From: Opitutaceae bacterium
Lineage (GTDB): Bacteria; Verrucomicrobiota; Verrucomicrobiia; Opitutales; Opitutaceae
Direction of reading: 5' to 3'
NCBI GenBank assembly: GCA_016715765.1
Contig: JADJZJ010000001.1
Coordinates: 62,001-126,000 of the forward strand
Length of the DNA: 64,000 nucleotides
This document shows, piece by piece, positions 17,031-25,675 of the stretch. The notes below the pieces were generated by a model. It did not search any database. It was not told where the DNA came from and saw only the letters and a list, made by a program, of their open reading frames with translations. Each line of letters starts with the position of its first letter. The first letter of the stretch is position 1. The position numbers were made by a program, and so were the translations under genes.

Positions 17031-19037
17031 ATGAGCACCAAACTGGGCTGGGGGATTCTGGCCACGGGCCGGATCGCGGGAATCTTTGCGCAGGGCGTGG
17101 CCCGGTCGCAACACAGCCGGCTCGTCGCCGTCGGCAGCCGCTCGGCGGAAAGCGCCGGACGATTCGCCAAGGAATTCGGCGTGCCGCGGGCGCACGGTTC
17201 CTATGAGGCGCTGCTGGCCGATCCCGAGGTGCAGGCGGTCTATATCGCCACGCCCCATCCGCAGCACACCGAGTGGGTCGTGAAGGCGGCCGAGGCGGGC
17301 AAGCACATCCTGTGCGAAAAGCCCGCCGGGCTGAACCACGCCGAGGCCATGGTGATGACCGGGGCGGCACGGGCGCACGGCGTCCTGTTCATGGAGGCGT
17401 TCATGTACCGCTGCCACCCGCAGACGGCGAAGATCGTGGAGATCGTGCGCAGCGGCGTGCTGGGTGAGATCAGGCTCGTGCAGGCCGCCTTTGGCTTCAA
17501 TGCCGGCTTCAACCCGACCTCCCGTCTTTGGGCCAACGCGGCCGGCGGCGGCGGCATCCTCGATGTCGGCTGCTATCCGGTGTCGATGTCGCGGCTCATC
17601 GCAGGGGCGATGGCCGGAGCACCGTTCCTGAATCCCGTCGAGGTCACGGGCGCGGGCCAGTTGCATCCCGAGACGGGCGTGGACATCGTCGCGGCGGCAA
17701 CCCTCAAGTTTGCCACCGGCCTGGTGGCGCAGGTCTCGACCAGCGTCGGCGTCACCCAGGACAGCTCCCTGCGCATCTATGGCACCGCCGGCATGCTGCA
17801 CGTGCCCTCGCCATGGATTCCGCCGAGCGACGGCGCCGAGGCCAGGCTGACCCTGACTGTAAATGGCAAGGCCGAGGAGATTGCCGTGGTCACCACCTCC
17901 GCGCTTTACGGTCTCGAGGCCGATGCCGTGGCGGTGGCCCTAGCCGAAGGCCATCGGGAGGTGCCGGCGATGACCGTGGCCGACACGCTCGGCAATCTCG
18001 CCACCCTCGACCAGTGGCGCACAGCCGTCGGCCTGGTTTATGAGCAGGAGAAACCGGAGAACTTCACCCATACGCACGCGCGCCGGCCGCTGCGCCGCCG
18101 GCCGGATGCGGTCATCCCCTCGGCAATGATTGCCGGACTCGCCAAGCCGGTATCCCGGCTCGTCATGGGTTGCGACAACCAGGCCACCATGCCGCATGCG
18201 GCCGCGGTGTGGGACGACTATTACGAGCGCGGCGGCCTCACCTTCGACACGGCCTACGTCTATGGCAACGGTCTCCAGGAAAAGCTGCTGGGCCAATGGG
18301 TGAAGCATCGCGGCCTGCGCGGGGAAGTCTCCCTCATCGCCAAGGGTGCGCACACGCCGTTCTGCAATCCGGCCGACATGGCCCGCGAACTCGAAATCTC
18401 GCTCGGCCGCCTGCAAACGGACCACGCCGACATCTACATGCTGCATCGCGACAACCCCGACGTGCCGGTCGGCGAATTTGTCGACGCGTTGAACGAGCAG
18501 GTGCGCGCCGGCCGCATCCGGATCTTCGGCGGCTCCAACTGGTCGTTCGACCGGCTGGCCGCGGCCAACCGCTACGCCAAGCGCAAGGGCCTGCAGGGCT
18601 TCGGGGTGGTGAGCAATAATTTCAGTCTCGCCCACATGGTGAATCCGGTCTGGCCCGGCTGCGTCGCCGCGTCCGATGCCGAATCCCGGCGCTGGCTGAA
18701 GCGGCAGCAGCTGCCGCTCTTCGCCTGGTCCAGCCAGGCGCGCGGGTTTTTCACGGACCGGGCCGGGCGCGACAAGACGGGGGACTGGCATTTGACGCAT
18801 TGCTGGTACAGCGACGACAACTTCGCGCGTCGCGAGCGCGCCATCGAACTGGCCAGACGCAAGGGCGTATCCCCGATCGCCATCGCGGCCGCCTATGTGC
18901 TCCACCAGCCGTTCCCGACCTTTGCCCTGATCGGGCCGCGGTTCATTTCCGAAACCGTGAGCTCGCTGGAGTGCCTCGGGGTCACGCTGAGTGCGCGCGA
19001 ACTGGCTTGGCTGAACCTTGAGCGCGAGCGGGTGTGA
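17031..19037 (+). CDS. Gfo/Idh/MocA oxidoreductase fused to aldo/keto reductase
   Basis: The product is 668 residues from the ATG at 17031. Residues 1-330 are a Gfo/Idh/MocA dehydrogenase: Rossmann loop GWGILATGRIAGIFA, the diagnostic CEKPAG and the substrate-domain stretch GGGILDVGCYPV. After a short basic linker (HARRPLRRRP), residues 365-668 are an aldo/keto reductase-like TIM barrel with the full tetrad: Asp and Tyr in FDTAYVYGNG, Lys in LIAKGAHTP and His in IYMLHRDNP. Each half would normally be a separate NAD(P)-dependent enzyme. Together they could shuttle a sugar through consecutive redox steps with cofactor recycling. The reading frame is continuous, and an operator-like palindrome precedes it. 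Confidence 0.88.
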   Translation: MSTKLGWGILATGRIAGIFAQGVARSQHSRLVAVGSRSAESAGRFAKEFGVPRAHGSYEALLADPEVQAVYIATPHPQHTEWVVKAAEAGKHILCEKPAGLNHAEAMVMTGAARAHGVLFMEAFMYRCHPQTAKIVEIVRSGVLGEIRLVQAAFGFNAGFNPTSRLWANAAGGGGILDVGCYPVSMSRLIAGAMAGAPFLNPVEVTGAGQLHPETGVDIVAAATLKFATGLVAQVSTSVGVTQDSSLRIYGTAGMLHVPSPWIPPSDGAEARLTLTVNGKAEEIAVVTTSALYGLEADAVAVALAEGHREVPAMTVADTLGNLATLDQWRTAVGLVYEQEKPENFTHTHARRPLRRRPDAVIPSAMIAGLAKPVSRLVMGCDNQATMPHAAAVWDDYYERGGLTFDTAYVYGNGLQEKLLGQWVKHRGLRGEVSLIAKGAHTPFCNPADMARELEISLGRLQTDHADIYMLHRDNPDVPVGEFVDALNEQVRAGRIRIFGGSNWSFDRLAAANRYAKRKGLQGFGVVSNNFSLAHMVNPVWPGCVAASDAESRRWLKRQQLPLFAWSSQARGFFTDRAGRDKTGDWHLTHCWYSDDNFARRERAIELARRKGVSPIAIAAAYVLHQPFPTFALIGPRFISETVSSLECLGVTLSARELAWLNLERERV

Positions 19038-19061
19038 GCGTTGTGGTGGCGCCGAGGCGAA

Positions 19062-19190
19062 CCAGTGCTGGCTGAAGCCAGCACTACGCCCGGCGGCGTG
19101 GCGCGGAGCTTCAGCCCGCGCTGTGTCGCGCACGCTGGCGGTTCAATTCATCCGATCCAGTGCTGGCTAAAGCCAGCACTACGCCCGGCA
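19062..19190. repeat. Two direct copies of a CAGTGCTGGCTgAAGCCAGCACTAC hairpin
   Basis: Each copy (near 19062-19093 and 19157-19190) is itself a GTGCTGGCT/AGCCAGCAC stem, followed by ACGCCCGGC. They flank a GC-rich spacer and fill the gap after the fusion gene. Confidence 0.75.
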
Positions 19191-19236
19191 AGGTAGCGCA
19201 GCACCACATTCCGCCGGAATTCCAGTTGTCACCCTC

Positions 19237-20402
19237 GTGATCACCCCGCTCTGGGCGGCTACGGCCCCGGCGGCGACCCAGGCCAAGGACAAATCTCCGG
19301 GTGTCGCCCTGGCCACCACGGTGACCGCGGTCACGGGCATGGCGATTTCTCCCCTGCTGGGCACCGGAGCCTACGGTGCCTACCAGTATGCGATGGCGAA
19401 AAAGGACGGCAAGCCGACCGAACAACTGCCGTGGTTTGCGCAATGGACCTTCTTCGTGCCGGCGCTGGCGCTCGTCGGGGCCTGCGCGGCGAAGGACTCT
19501 CTGGGCGCGGTCCTGCCGCCGGGATGGAAGAAGCCCCTCGATGTCCTCGAGACGGTTGAAAACAAGGCCACGGGCCTCGTTGCCGCCGGCGCGATCATTC
19601 CCTTCACGATGGACGGATTGAGCAAGCTGCTCGTCGCCAGCGCGCCGGCCGCCAGCGACCCCGGCCTCGCGTCGAGCGGACTCGCGATGATTCATGTGGG
19701 GGCGATGGACTTCTCCTGGCTGCTGAATGTGCTGACCGTGCCGTTCGGCATCGCCGTCTTCGCCATTGTCTGGATGGCCTCGCACGCCATCAATGTTCTC
19801 ATCCTCCTCAGTCCGTGGGGCGCGATCGATGCGACGCTCAAGGGTGCGCGCACCGCGCTGCTGGGCCTGCTCACGCTCACGGCCACCCTCAACCCGTGGG
19901 TCAGCGCCGCGCTCTCGATCATTTTGATCATCGTGGCCTACTTCGTGGCGGGCTGGGCTTTCCGGCTCACGATCTACGGCAGCATTTTCTGCTGGGACTT
20001 TTTCACCCTGCGCCGGGCGCGATACAAGGTGCAGCCCGATGAGAACAAGATGTTTGCCGGCGGCAATCTGCCCGAAGTGCCCGCCCGCACCTACGGCAAG
20101 TTGCGGCAGACGGACTCCGCGGTGGTCTTTGCCTACCGGCCGTGGCTGGTGCTGCCCGAGCGCAGCGTGACACTCGCCGAGAAGGACCTCTCCGTCGGCA
20201 AAGGGACTGTTTCTTCTCCACCGTCATCACCGGCAAGGATGAGACCTATTTCCTGCTGCCGCCGCGTTACCGCGGCCACGAGGAGGAACTCGTGAAGGCC
20301 TACGGCTGGGGCGGCGTGCAGCCGGCCGGCCTGCGCAAGGCCTGGAGCCTGCTGCGCGAGCTTTTCGGCGGCACCGTGGCCCGGACGCAGGTGACGACGT
20401 AA
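19237..20402 (+). CDS. Unknown multi-pass membrane protein, frameshifted
   Basis: Read through one missing base, the product is about 388 residues. The start is a GTG at 19237; an ATG at 19339 is the alternative. Hydrophobic segments lie near residues 25-45, 65-85, 105-125, 155-190 and 205-245, so five or more membrane passes are likely, followed by a soluble C-terminal region ending KAWSLLRELFGG. Around 20203-20205, GGG should be GGGG: adding one G joins LSVGKG to DCFFSTVITGKDETYFLL. A lost homopolymer base is the simplest explanation. I recognise no family. GC-rich repeats flank both sides and no partner gene shares its strand nearby. Confidence 0.6.
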
Positions 20403-20423
20403 GGCTTGGGTGGGGGCGGCAGG

Positions 20424-20778
20424 GCGGGGATTCCTCCTTCGCCGGGCCTGCGGAGGACAGGTCCGATCCCCGCCTGTGTCCATGGCTCCGGTAGGCCGCG
20501 AGCTTGCTCGCGCTCGAATCGCGTGCACAGGCCAAGCGAGCGCCCGCAAGCAGGGAATGGCGCATATTTTAAGTGGTAACCATGCGAAGAGGTTTTGGAT
20601 CGATGTAGGGCCGGACCTTGGTCCGGCCTCGACCGCGATGACGGCTGCGTTGGCCAATCAGGCGTCACCAAGGTGACGCCCTACAGGGCTCGCGCTCGAA
20701 TCGCGTGCGCAGGCCAAGCGAGCGCCCGCAAGCGGGCGGCCTACCGTTGCAGGCGGGGAGCGGAATCCCCGACCTGCA
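20424..20778. repeat. Composite cluster of four REP-like elements
   Basis: The gap 20403-20794 is filled with repeats: a half GGCGGGG element carrying the CCTCCTTCGCCGGGCCTGCG module (20433-20476); a GTAGGCCGCGAGCTTGCTCG element (20490-20554); a GTAG...CTAC element with the stems GGCCGGACC/GGTCCGGCC and GCGTCACC/GGTGACGC (20605-20684); a second truncated copy of the GAGCTTGCTC type (20686-20745); and a GCAGGCGGGG half element (20750-20778). I see no gene between them. Confidence 0.8.
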
Positions 20779-20794
20779 AAGGGCGAGATTGATG

Positions 20795-21499
20795 CTACAC
20801 CGCGGCCAGCACGCGCCGCAGCAGTTCGCGCCGGCGTTCGGCGTACGGGGCTTGCGCCCGCAGCTTGCGCAGCAGACGGGCGCAGCGCGGCGCGGCATGG
20901 CGCAACTCCGCGCGGGCGGCGGGCAGGTTGATTTCCAGGAGCGCACTCAGGGTGTAGAAAAACGGATAGGTCCGCCATCCGCCGGCGGCGTCGCGCCGCG
21001 ACCGCAGATGCCGCAGGCCCGCTCTCAATTCGGGGGCGAAGGTGCGCAGACCGCCGGCGGTCGCGTGGCGCCAGACGCTCACCGTGCAGAACGGACAGCA
21101 GAAAGTGCCGCGCGGCGTGTCCGGATGCCGAGCGCGTACTTGGGCGATCTGCGCCAGCAGCCGGTTATCGGCCGCCTGCAACGCGGCGCTGGCATGAGCC
21201 GTGGTCCGGCCGAGCAGGCGCAGGGAGCGACAGGCTTCCTCGGCCAGGACGTGCCGGCGGCGGGCGTTGCGCCCGAGGTTCTCGCCCGTGAACACGCGGA
21301 CCGTCCGGGAGCGTTCTGCCGCGGTTTCGGCAAAGGCGCCGGCGTAGCCGCCCGGCAGGCCGAGACGTCCGGCGATCAGGCGGGCGGCGGACCGGCGTTG
21401 GACGGCGGGGATTTTTCGCCCGAGGAAATTGGCTTCGGCCACCTGGTCGATCGTGCCGGCCAGGGTGAGTTTCGAGGCTCTGTCAGGCTGGGTGCTCAT
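20795..21499 (-). CDS. Helical protein with CCxxC motif, unknown function
   Basis: The product is 234 residues, rich in Ala, Arg and Leu and almost all helix. Its one distinctive feature is TFCCPFCTVSVWRH, a possible metal- or disulfide-forming CCxxC, followed by GGWRTYPFFYTLSALLEI, an aromatic helix pair like those in alpha/alpha toroids. The codon pattern is consistent with coding and the frame is free of stops over 700 bp, but the low complexity of GC-rich DNA weakens that argument. It is divergent from the small dimeric-barrel protein gene with about 130 bp between starts. No family recognised. Confidence 0.55.
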   Translation of the reverse strand: MSTQPDRASKLTLAGTIDQVAEANFLGRKIPAVQRRSAARLIAGRLGLPGGYAGAFAETAAERSRTVRVFTGENLGRNARRRHVLAEEACRSLRLLGRTTAHASAALQAADNRLLAQIAQVRARHPDTPRGTFCCPFCTVSVWRHATAGGLRTFAPELRAGLRHLRSRRDAAGGWRTYPFFYTLSALLEINLPAARAELRHAAPRCARLLRKLRAQAPYAERRRELLRRVLAAV

Positions 21500-21629
21500 G
21501 GCGCAGGAGATGACGGTTGTTTCCTATCGTGATTCAACTGCCGGTTCAATTCCGCAGTACGACGCGCGGCCAACGCGGGATTGTCACCGGGCCGGCGTTG
21601 GGATACCCAGAGGGGAAGGAGTTTTATCC

Positions 21630-21956
21630 ATGCGCATTCTGGCCATCGAACACGACTTGAACGTTCCCGTTTACGCCAACCTGAAGGAGATCAACCGCGA
21701 TGAAGCGCGCGTCGTCTGGAAGCTGCAGCAGGACGATGTGATCCGCGACATCTGGTTCACCGTGGCGGGACGGCGCGCCGTCCTGCTGCTGGAGTGTGCG
21801 GACGAGGCCGCGGCGCGCAAGCTGCTCGAGACCCTGCCGCGGGTGCGCCATGGCTACAGCGATTTCAAACTGCTGGAGCTGCGCAGCTACGACGGCTTCG
21901 AGCGGCTGTTCGCGACCAGTGCGGCCGCGAAGGCGGAGGAAGCGCCGGAGTACTGA
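21630..21956 (+). CDS. Small muconolactone-isomerase-like (dimeric alpha/beta barrel) protein
   Basis: The product is 108 residues from the ATG at 21630, which has GGGGAAGGAG eight bases upstream; the longer in-frame reading is discounted. The pattern MRILAIEHD, then WKLQQDDVIRDIWFT, AVLLLECADEAAARKLLETLP and LLELRSYDGFERLF matches small proteins of the muconolactone isomerase/YCII-like dimeric ferredoxin-fold group. In databases they are often labelled superoxide dismutase or isomerase without proof. Catalytic activity is doubtful. It is followed by a repeat pair and no cotranscribed gene. Confidence 0.65.
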   Translation: MRILAIEHDLNVPVYANLKEINRDEARVVWKLQQDDVIRDIWFTVAGRRAVLLLECADEAAARKLLETLPRVRHGYSDFKLLELRSYDGFERLFATSAAAKAEEAPEY

Positions 21957-21985
21957 CCGACGCTGGTGCGGGGATGATCTGATTT

Positions 21986-22107
21986 GTAGCTACGAGCGTG
22001 AGCGAGTGGACAACCCCCACTCGCTCACGCTCGTAGCTACCATGCAGACAAGGCGGGGTTCGGACCTGTCCTCCGTAGGCCCGGCGAAGGAGGAGACCCC
22101 GCCCTAC
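21986..22107. repeat. GTAGCTACGAGCG inverted pair next to a GGCGGGG pair with inserted module
   Basis: 21986-22009 and 22017-22040 are perfect 24-bp inverted copies with a 7-bp spacer, a very strong hairpin starting GTAG and ending CTAC. Eleven bases on, 22051-22107 is a GGCGGGGTTCGG...CCCGCCCTAC element whose middle is the CCTCCGTAGGCCCGGCGAAG module. Confidence 0.9.
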
Positions 22108-22133
22108 ATCCGGCGATCGGCCGCAGGATGCGC

Positions 22134-23816
22134 TTATACGTCGCCGGGGTTTTTGCCGGGCTTGGCGACCTGGGGCTTGGCCGGTTCCTGGTAGCGCGTC
22201 TGATAGGTCTTTTGGTCGGCGGCGAGCTTGAGGAAGATGTCCAGCGGCACGACTTCGACCTTTTCGCTGAGGCGGTCGATGATCTGTTTCACCTTCTCGA
22301 CCGTGTTGCTCTCGCGGACGTGGATGAGCAGGAAGTAGGGCCGCTGGTCGTTGAGGCGGATGAGCTCGTCGAGATCGGCCACGGCGTCGGCCACCGTGCA
22401 ATTGACGGCGAGGTAGTAATCGTAGCTCAGCAGCGGACGGTTGTCGCGCAGGTCAAAGGTCTGTGCCGCGCTGTAGCCGTTGATGAAGCCGTGAACATGG
22501 GGGAATTCGGCGTAATAGCGGTCGCCGACCTCCTTCGAGAGATTGGCGATGCCGTTGCGGCGGTGGCCCTCGGTGTGCTCCATGATCTCGAGCACGTTGA
22601 GGTCGAGCTTCGCCATGAGGCTGCGCATGTCCTTCATCAGGGCGGGGAACTTGTCGGCCGGCACGGACTGCGGGTACATGTAGCCGGGGCCGCTGAGTCC
22701 GCCGATGAAGTAGTCGTTGGGCGACTTGCTTTCGTAGAAATACTGGAGCGCGGGCGGGTTCATCCATGACCAGTTGACGAGCACCTGCCACGCGTAGGGA
22801 ATGTCGCCGCGGCCGGGCTTGGTCCAGGTGCCGATGCCCATGGAATCGGTGGCCACGGCGGCGAGGTAAACCTTGGGTTCGGCCTTGAGCTGGGCATCGA
22901 GGGCGACGTGGTGGTTGTTGGTGTACTTGAAGTCGGGCGTGAGCGGAATCTGCGAGGTGAAGGAGACGTTGGGCAGGTTGTGCAGGCCTTCCATCTTCAG
23001 GCCATAATTGCCGGTGAGCGTCGTGTGCTGGGCCTCGGTGTCCTTGGCGTAGGAATGCCAGCCGAGGACGATGCTGGCCGGATTCTGGCCGGCGAGGATG
23101 CGTTTGAGCAGGGCGAGTTCCTCGGGGTGTTTGGGATTGGCGGAGAGATCGCTGAAGAAGGCGCGGCGGCTGATGCCGAAGTCGGCGATGCCCGGCTGCA
23201 TCTCGGCTCCCGAGTGACCGCCCATCACGACGTAGTAATCGCGCGAACAGCGGGCGTGGTAATTATCGTAGGCCCATTGATAGATGAGGTGGTCGGGCTG
23301 GCCGGTGAACCGGCCGCGCAGGTCCACGACGACCTTGAGGCCGTGGCGGGCGGCGAGGTCGAGCTGGTCCGCGTTGACAATCACAAGGTCCTCCACGCCG
23401 GCGATGGTGAAGGCGACGGTGAGCGAGGAGCGCACGGCCTTGTCCCAGACGACGCAGCCCTTGGCGTACCGGCCGAAGAGCTTGAGTGCGGCGTCGGCAT
23501 CGTTCAGCGCGAGCCGGTCGAATTTCATGCCGTGACGCTGCTCGAGAAAGCCCATGAGCGGATGGACGATTTCCCACTGCCAGTTTTTGGGGTATTCGAG
23601 GTAGAGGCGCGGATGATCGCGGTTGGCGAGACCCTGGAGCGAAAGGAGCAGGACGTGCACGGGCACGTCGCCATCGAGCCGCCAGTTCTCGGACAGCGGG
23701 ATGACGGTGGCGGACGCGGGCGCGCGTTCGACCTGCCTGGGTGCAGGTTGGGCGCTGAGCGCGCAGGTGATCGACAACAGGGCCGAGGTGAGGAGGAGGC
23801 AGCGAAAGGTTTTCAT
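22134..23816 (-). CDS. GxGYxYP-domain secreted protein
   Basis: The product is 560 residues with a clear signal peptide (MKTFRCLLLTSALLSITCAL, cleavage after the AQ region). The signature GPGYMYP, which names the GxGYxYP family, is at residues 376-382. The family is found in glycan-degrading bacteria and is thought to contain a putative glycoside hydrolase fold; the enzymatic activity has not been assigned to my knowledge. Acidic residues cluster around YSLD-type strands such as HLIYQWAYDN and LLSYDYYLAVN. It follows a small secreted protein gene by 27 bp on the same strand, so the two form a periplasmic operon. The B-type repeat ends 26 bp after its stop. Confidence 0.85.
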   Translation of the reverse strand: MKTFRCLLLTSALLSITCALSAQPAPRQVERAPASATVIPLSENWRLDGDVPVHVLLLSLQGLANRDHPRLYLEYPKNWQWEIVHPLMGFLEQRHGMKFDRLALNDADAALKLFGRYAKGCVVWDKAVRSSLTVAFTIAGVEDLVIVNADQLDLAARHGLKVVVDLRGRFTGQPDHLIYQWAYDNYHARCSRDYYVVMGGHSGAEMQPGIADFGISRRAFFSDLSANPKHPEELALLKRILAGQNPASIVLGWHSYAKDTEAQHTTLTGNYGLKMEGLHNLPNVSFTSQIPLTPDFKYTNNHHVALDAQLKAEPKVYLAAVATDSMGIGTWTKPGRGDIPYAWQVLVNWSWMNPPALQYFYESKSPNDYFIGGLSGPGYMYPQSVPADKFPALMKDMRSLMAKLDLNVLEIMEHTEGHRRNGIANLSKEVGDRYYAEFPHVHGFINGYSAAQTFDLRDNRPLLSYDYYLAVNCTVADAVADLDELIRLNDQRPYFLLIHVRESNTVEKVKQIIDRLSEKVEVVPLDIFLKLAADQKTYQTRYQEPAKPQVAKPGKNPGDV

Positions 23817-23843
23817 GCGAGGTGCGATGGAAGGTGGAGCCGC

Positions 23844-24374
23844 TCAGGATTTGACGCGCTTGAACACGTAGACGAAGGGGCGGGTGCGCGAACTGCGCAG
23901 TTCGATGAGGGTGAGTTCGTCCCCGGAGAGGGAGACCTTGTAGTCGCTCAGGAGGTTGATGGCTTTCTCGCCCTGCTGGGTGGTGACGATGAAATTGGAG
24001 TCGAGGCGCAGCGTGCGTCCGTCATCGAGCCAGGTGGCCCGCACGTGCTTGGCGCCGTCGCCGCCCATGTAGAGGCCCATGTAGCGGTTGTCGGCCCACC
24101 ATTCGACGGGCACGACGTTGTCGGGTTTGGTGATGTCGAGGTCGAAGACCTCCCGGTTGGAGCGATTGCCGTAGGCGAGGGTGCGGGTGAGCACGAGCTT
24201 GTCGCCGGCGGTGGCAATCGTGACCTCGAAGGTGGTCCAGAAGCTGAGGGCGCTGCTGCGGGACGGGTCGAGTTGCCACCGGCCGTCGAGCGGCGAGGGG
24301 GACGACTGGCCGGCGCCGAGCGGAGTGAGCCCGCACGCGAGGGTGCAGAGCAGGAGCAGGATTCGTGTTTTCAT
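23844..24374 (-). CDS. Small secreted lipocalin-like protein, unknown function
   Basis: The product is 176 residues from the ATG at 24374, starting with a good signal peptide (MKTRILLLLCTLACGLTPLG, cleaved near GAG-QSS). The mature part is a run of beta strands beginning LDGRWQLDPSRS, with alternating hydrophobic pattern (TFEVTIATAGDKLVLTRTLA, HVRATWLDDGRTLRLDS), as in small periplasmic lipocalin-like proteins. Tyr/Trp pairs such as EWWADNRYMGLYMGG could line a binding cup. It is the first gene of the pair with the GxGYxYP protein and probably acts with it in the periplasm. The longer in-frame reading upstream lacks support. Confidence 0.65.
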   Translation of the reverse strand: MKTRILLLLCTLACGLTPLGAGQSSPSPLDGRWQLDPSRSSALSFWTTFEVTIATAGDKLVLTRTLAYGNRSNREVFDLDITKPDNVVPVEWWADNRYMGLYMGGDGAKHVRATWLDDGRTLRLDSNFIVTTQQGEKAINLLSDYKVSLSGDELTLIELRSSRTRPFVYVFKRVKS

Positions 24375-24647
24375 GGCCTCAGGTGGTCTGTGCCCGGCCC
24401 GAGGCAAGGTAAAGTAGGATTGCCCGCCCGTGGTGAAGCGGTCCCGGAAATTAGGCGCGGAAATGCGGAACGGCTGACGGACTGATGAGGAGGCGAATTC
24501 CTGAAAATTCGGTAAACGAGACTGGGGCCGCCTTGGGGTCATCACGGAGGAGGCTTGCGACCGTCCCGCCCGTTTCCGAAGATGCGGGCTGAATCGCGGG
24601 TTGCGTTCACTGGCCTGGCGGTGGACCCGTCCCGGCAGTCTGTCCCC

Positions 24648-25424
24648 ATGACCGCTCCGGCACCGCTCCAAATCATCGCCCATCGCGGCGCGTCGCATGA
24701 GGCGCCTGAAAATACCCTTACGGCGATTGCGCTGGGACTGGCACAGCGGGCCGATGCGATCGAGATCGATGTGCGGCTGACGCGTGACGGCGGCATCGTG
24801 CTATTGCACGACGACACCTTCCGGCGCACGGCCGGGCATGACGCCGAGGCGGGCGGGCTGGATCTGGCGGCTATTCGCCAACTCGACGCGGGGCGCTGGA
24901 AGGGCCCGGCTTTTGTCGGGGAAAAAGTGCCTGCCCTGGCCGAGGTGCTGGCCGCGATTCCGACCGGCAGGGATCTTCTGATCGAACTCAAGTCCGGGGC
25001 GGCCATCGTGCCCGCACTCAGGCGCGAACTGGAAAAGGGGCTCCTGCCTTTGGCCCAGGTCGTGGTCATCGCCTTTGATTTTGAACTGCTCTGTGCGGTC
25101 AGGGCCGCGTTGCCGCAGGTACGGGTGTTGCATCTTGCCGGGGGCCCGGAAGCAGGCCGGCCGCACCCGCTATCGGAACTCGACGCCCTGATCGCGGGCG
25201 CGCGCACCGCCGGGTTTGACGGATTGAATCTGGGTGACGACTGGCCCTGGGCTGCGGCCATGGTGCAACGGGTGCACCAGGCCGGACTGCGGTGTTACGT
25301 ATGGACGGTGAATGAGGCGGCCCGGGCCCGGTTTCTGGCCGAACTGGGGGTGGATGGCATCACCACGGACCGGCCGGGGTACATCCGGCAACAGCTGCAA
25401 ATGACCGCAAGCGATCAATGGTAG
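24648..25424 (+). CDS. Glycerophosphodiester phosphodiesterase
   Basis: The product is 258 residues from the ATG at 24648 (MTAPAPLQIIAHRGASHEAP). The GDPD signature is intact: the catalytic His in IAHRG, Glu and Asp metal ligands in AIEIDVRLT, and the second His in VLLHDDTF, with a further Glu in IELKSG. The length and lack of signal peptide point to the cytoplasmic UgpQ-like branch that releases glycerol 3-phosphate from glycerophosphodiesters. No ugp transport genes are near. The stop TAG comes from the GTAG of the following repeat, so the C-terminal SDQW may be newly formed. Confidence 0.9.
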   Translation: MTAPAPLQIIAHRGASHEAPENTLTAIALGLAQRADAIEIDVRLTRDGGIVLLHDDTFRRTAGHDAEAGGLDLAAIRQLDAGRWKGPAFVGEKVPALAEVLAAIPTGRDLLIELKSGAAIVPALRRELEKGLLPLAQVVVIAFDFELLCAVRAALPQVRVLHLAGGPEAGRPHPLSELDALIAGARTAGFDGLNLGDDWPWAAAMVQRVHQAGLRCYVWTVNEAARARFLAELGVDGITTDRPGYIRQQLQMTASDQW

Positions 25425-25492
25425 CTACGAGCGTGAGCGAGTGGATCATGCGCTGCGTATGCCAAACTCCACTCGCTCACGCTCGTAGCTAC
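25421..25492. repeat. GTAGCTACGAGCG inverted pair
   Basis: Perfect 24-bp inverted copies at 25421-25444 and 25469-25492 with a 24-bp spacer. The first arm overlaps the end of the glycerophosphodiesterase gene by four bases. Confidence 0.9.
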
Positions 25493-25675
25493 CCGCATTC
25501 ACTTGCATGGCCTGCGGCCGTGGGTGCGCGGGGCGGCTTATGGCTGGTGTAGTAAAAGCCAAAAAACGCGCAGCCTTTGCGATTTGAGCGGGGACGGCTT
25601 GAGCCCAGCATTTTCGGGCAATGGTTGCCGTCCTCCCGCCCGGGAGTCGGCGGCGACCGCCCACTGATTCCTCCC

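Noticed and set aside
20795..21499. RAYT transposase candidate for the REP-like repeats
   Set aside because: No HUH motif or catalytic Tyr in the right context, and no similarity to Y1 transposases. No other gene in the window qualifies.
22908..24485. 525-codon frame opposite the GxGYxYP and small secreted genes
   Set aside because: It spans two genes with signal peptides on the other strand and is low-complexity Gly/Val/Glu.
24482..24520. Hammerhead-ribozyme-like core (CTGATGA ... GAAA)
   Set aside because: Stem II would need G-T and A-C pairs directly after the core, and no convincing stem I or III or cleavage site is seen. Probably chance.
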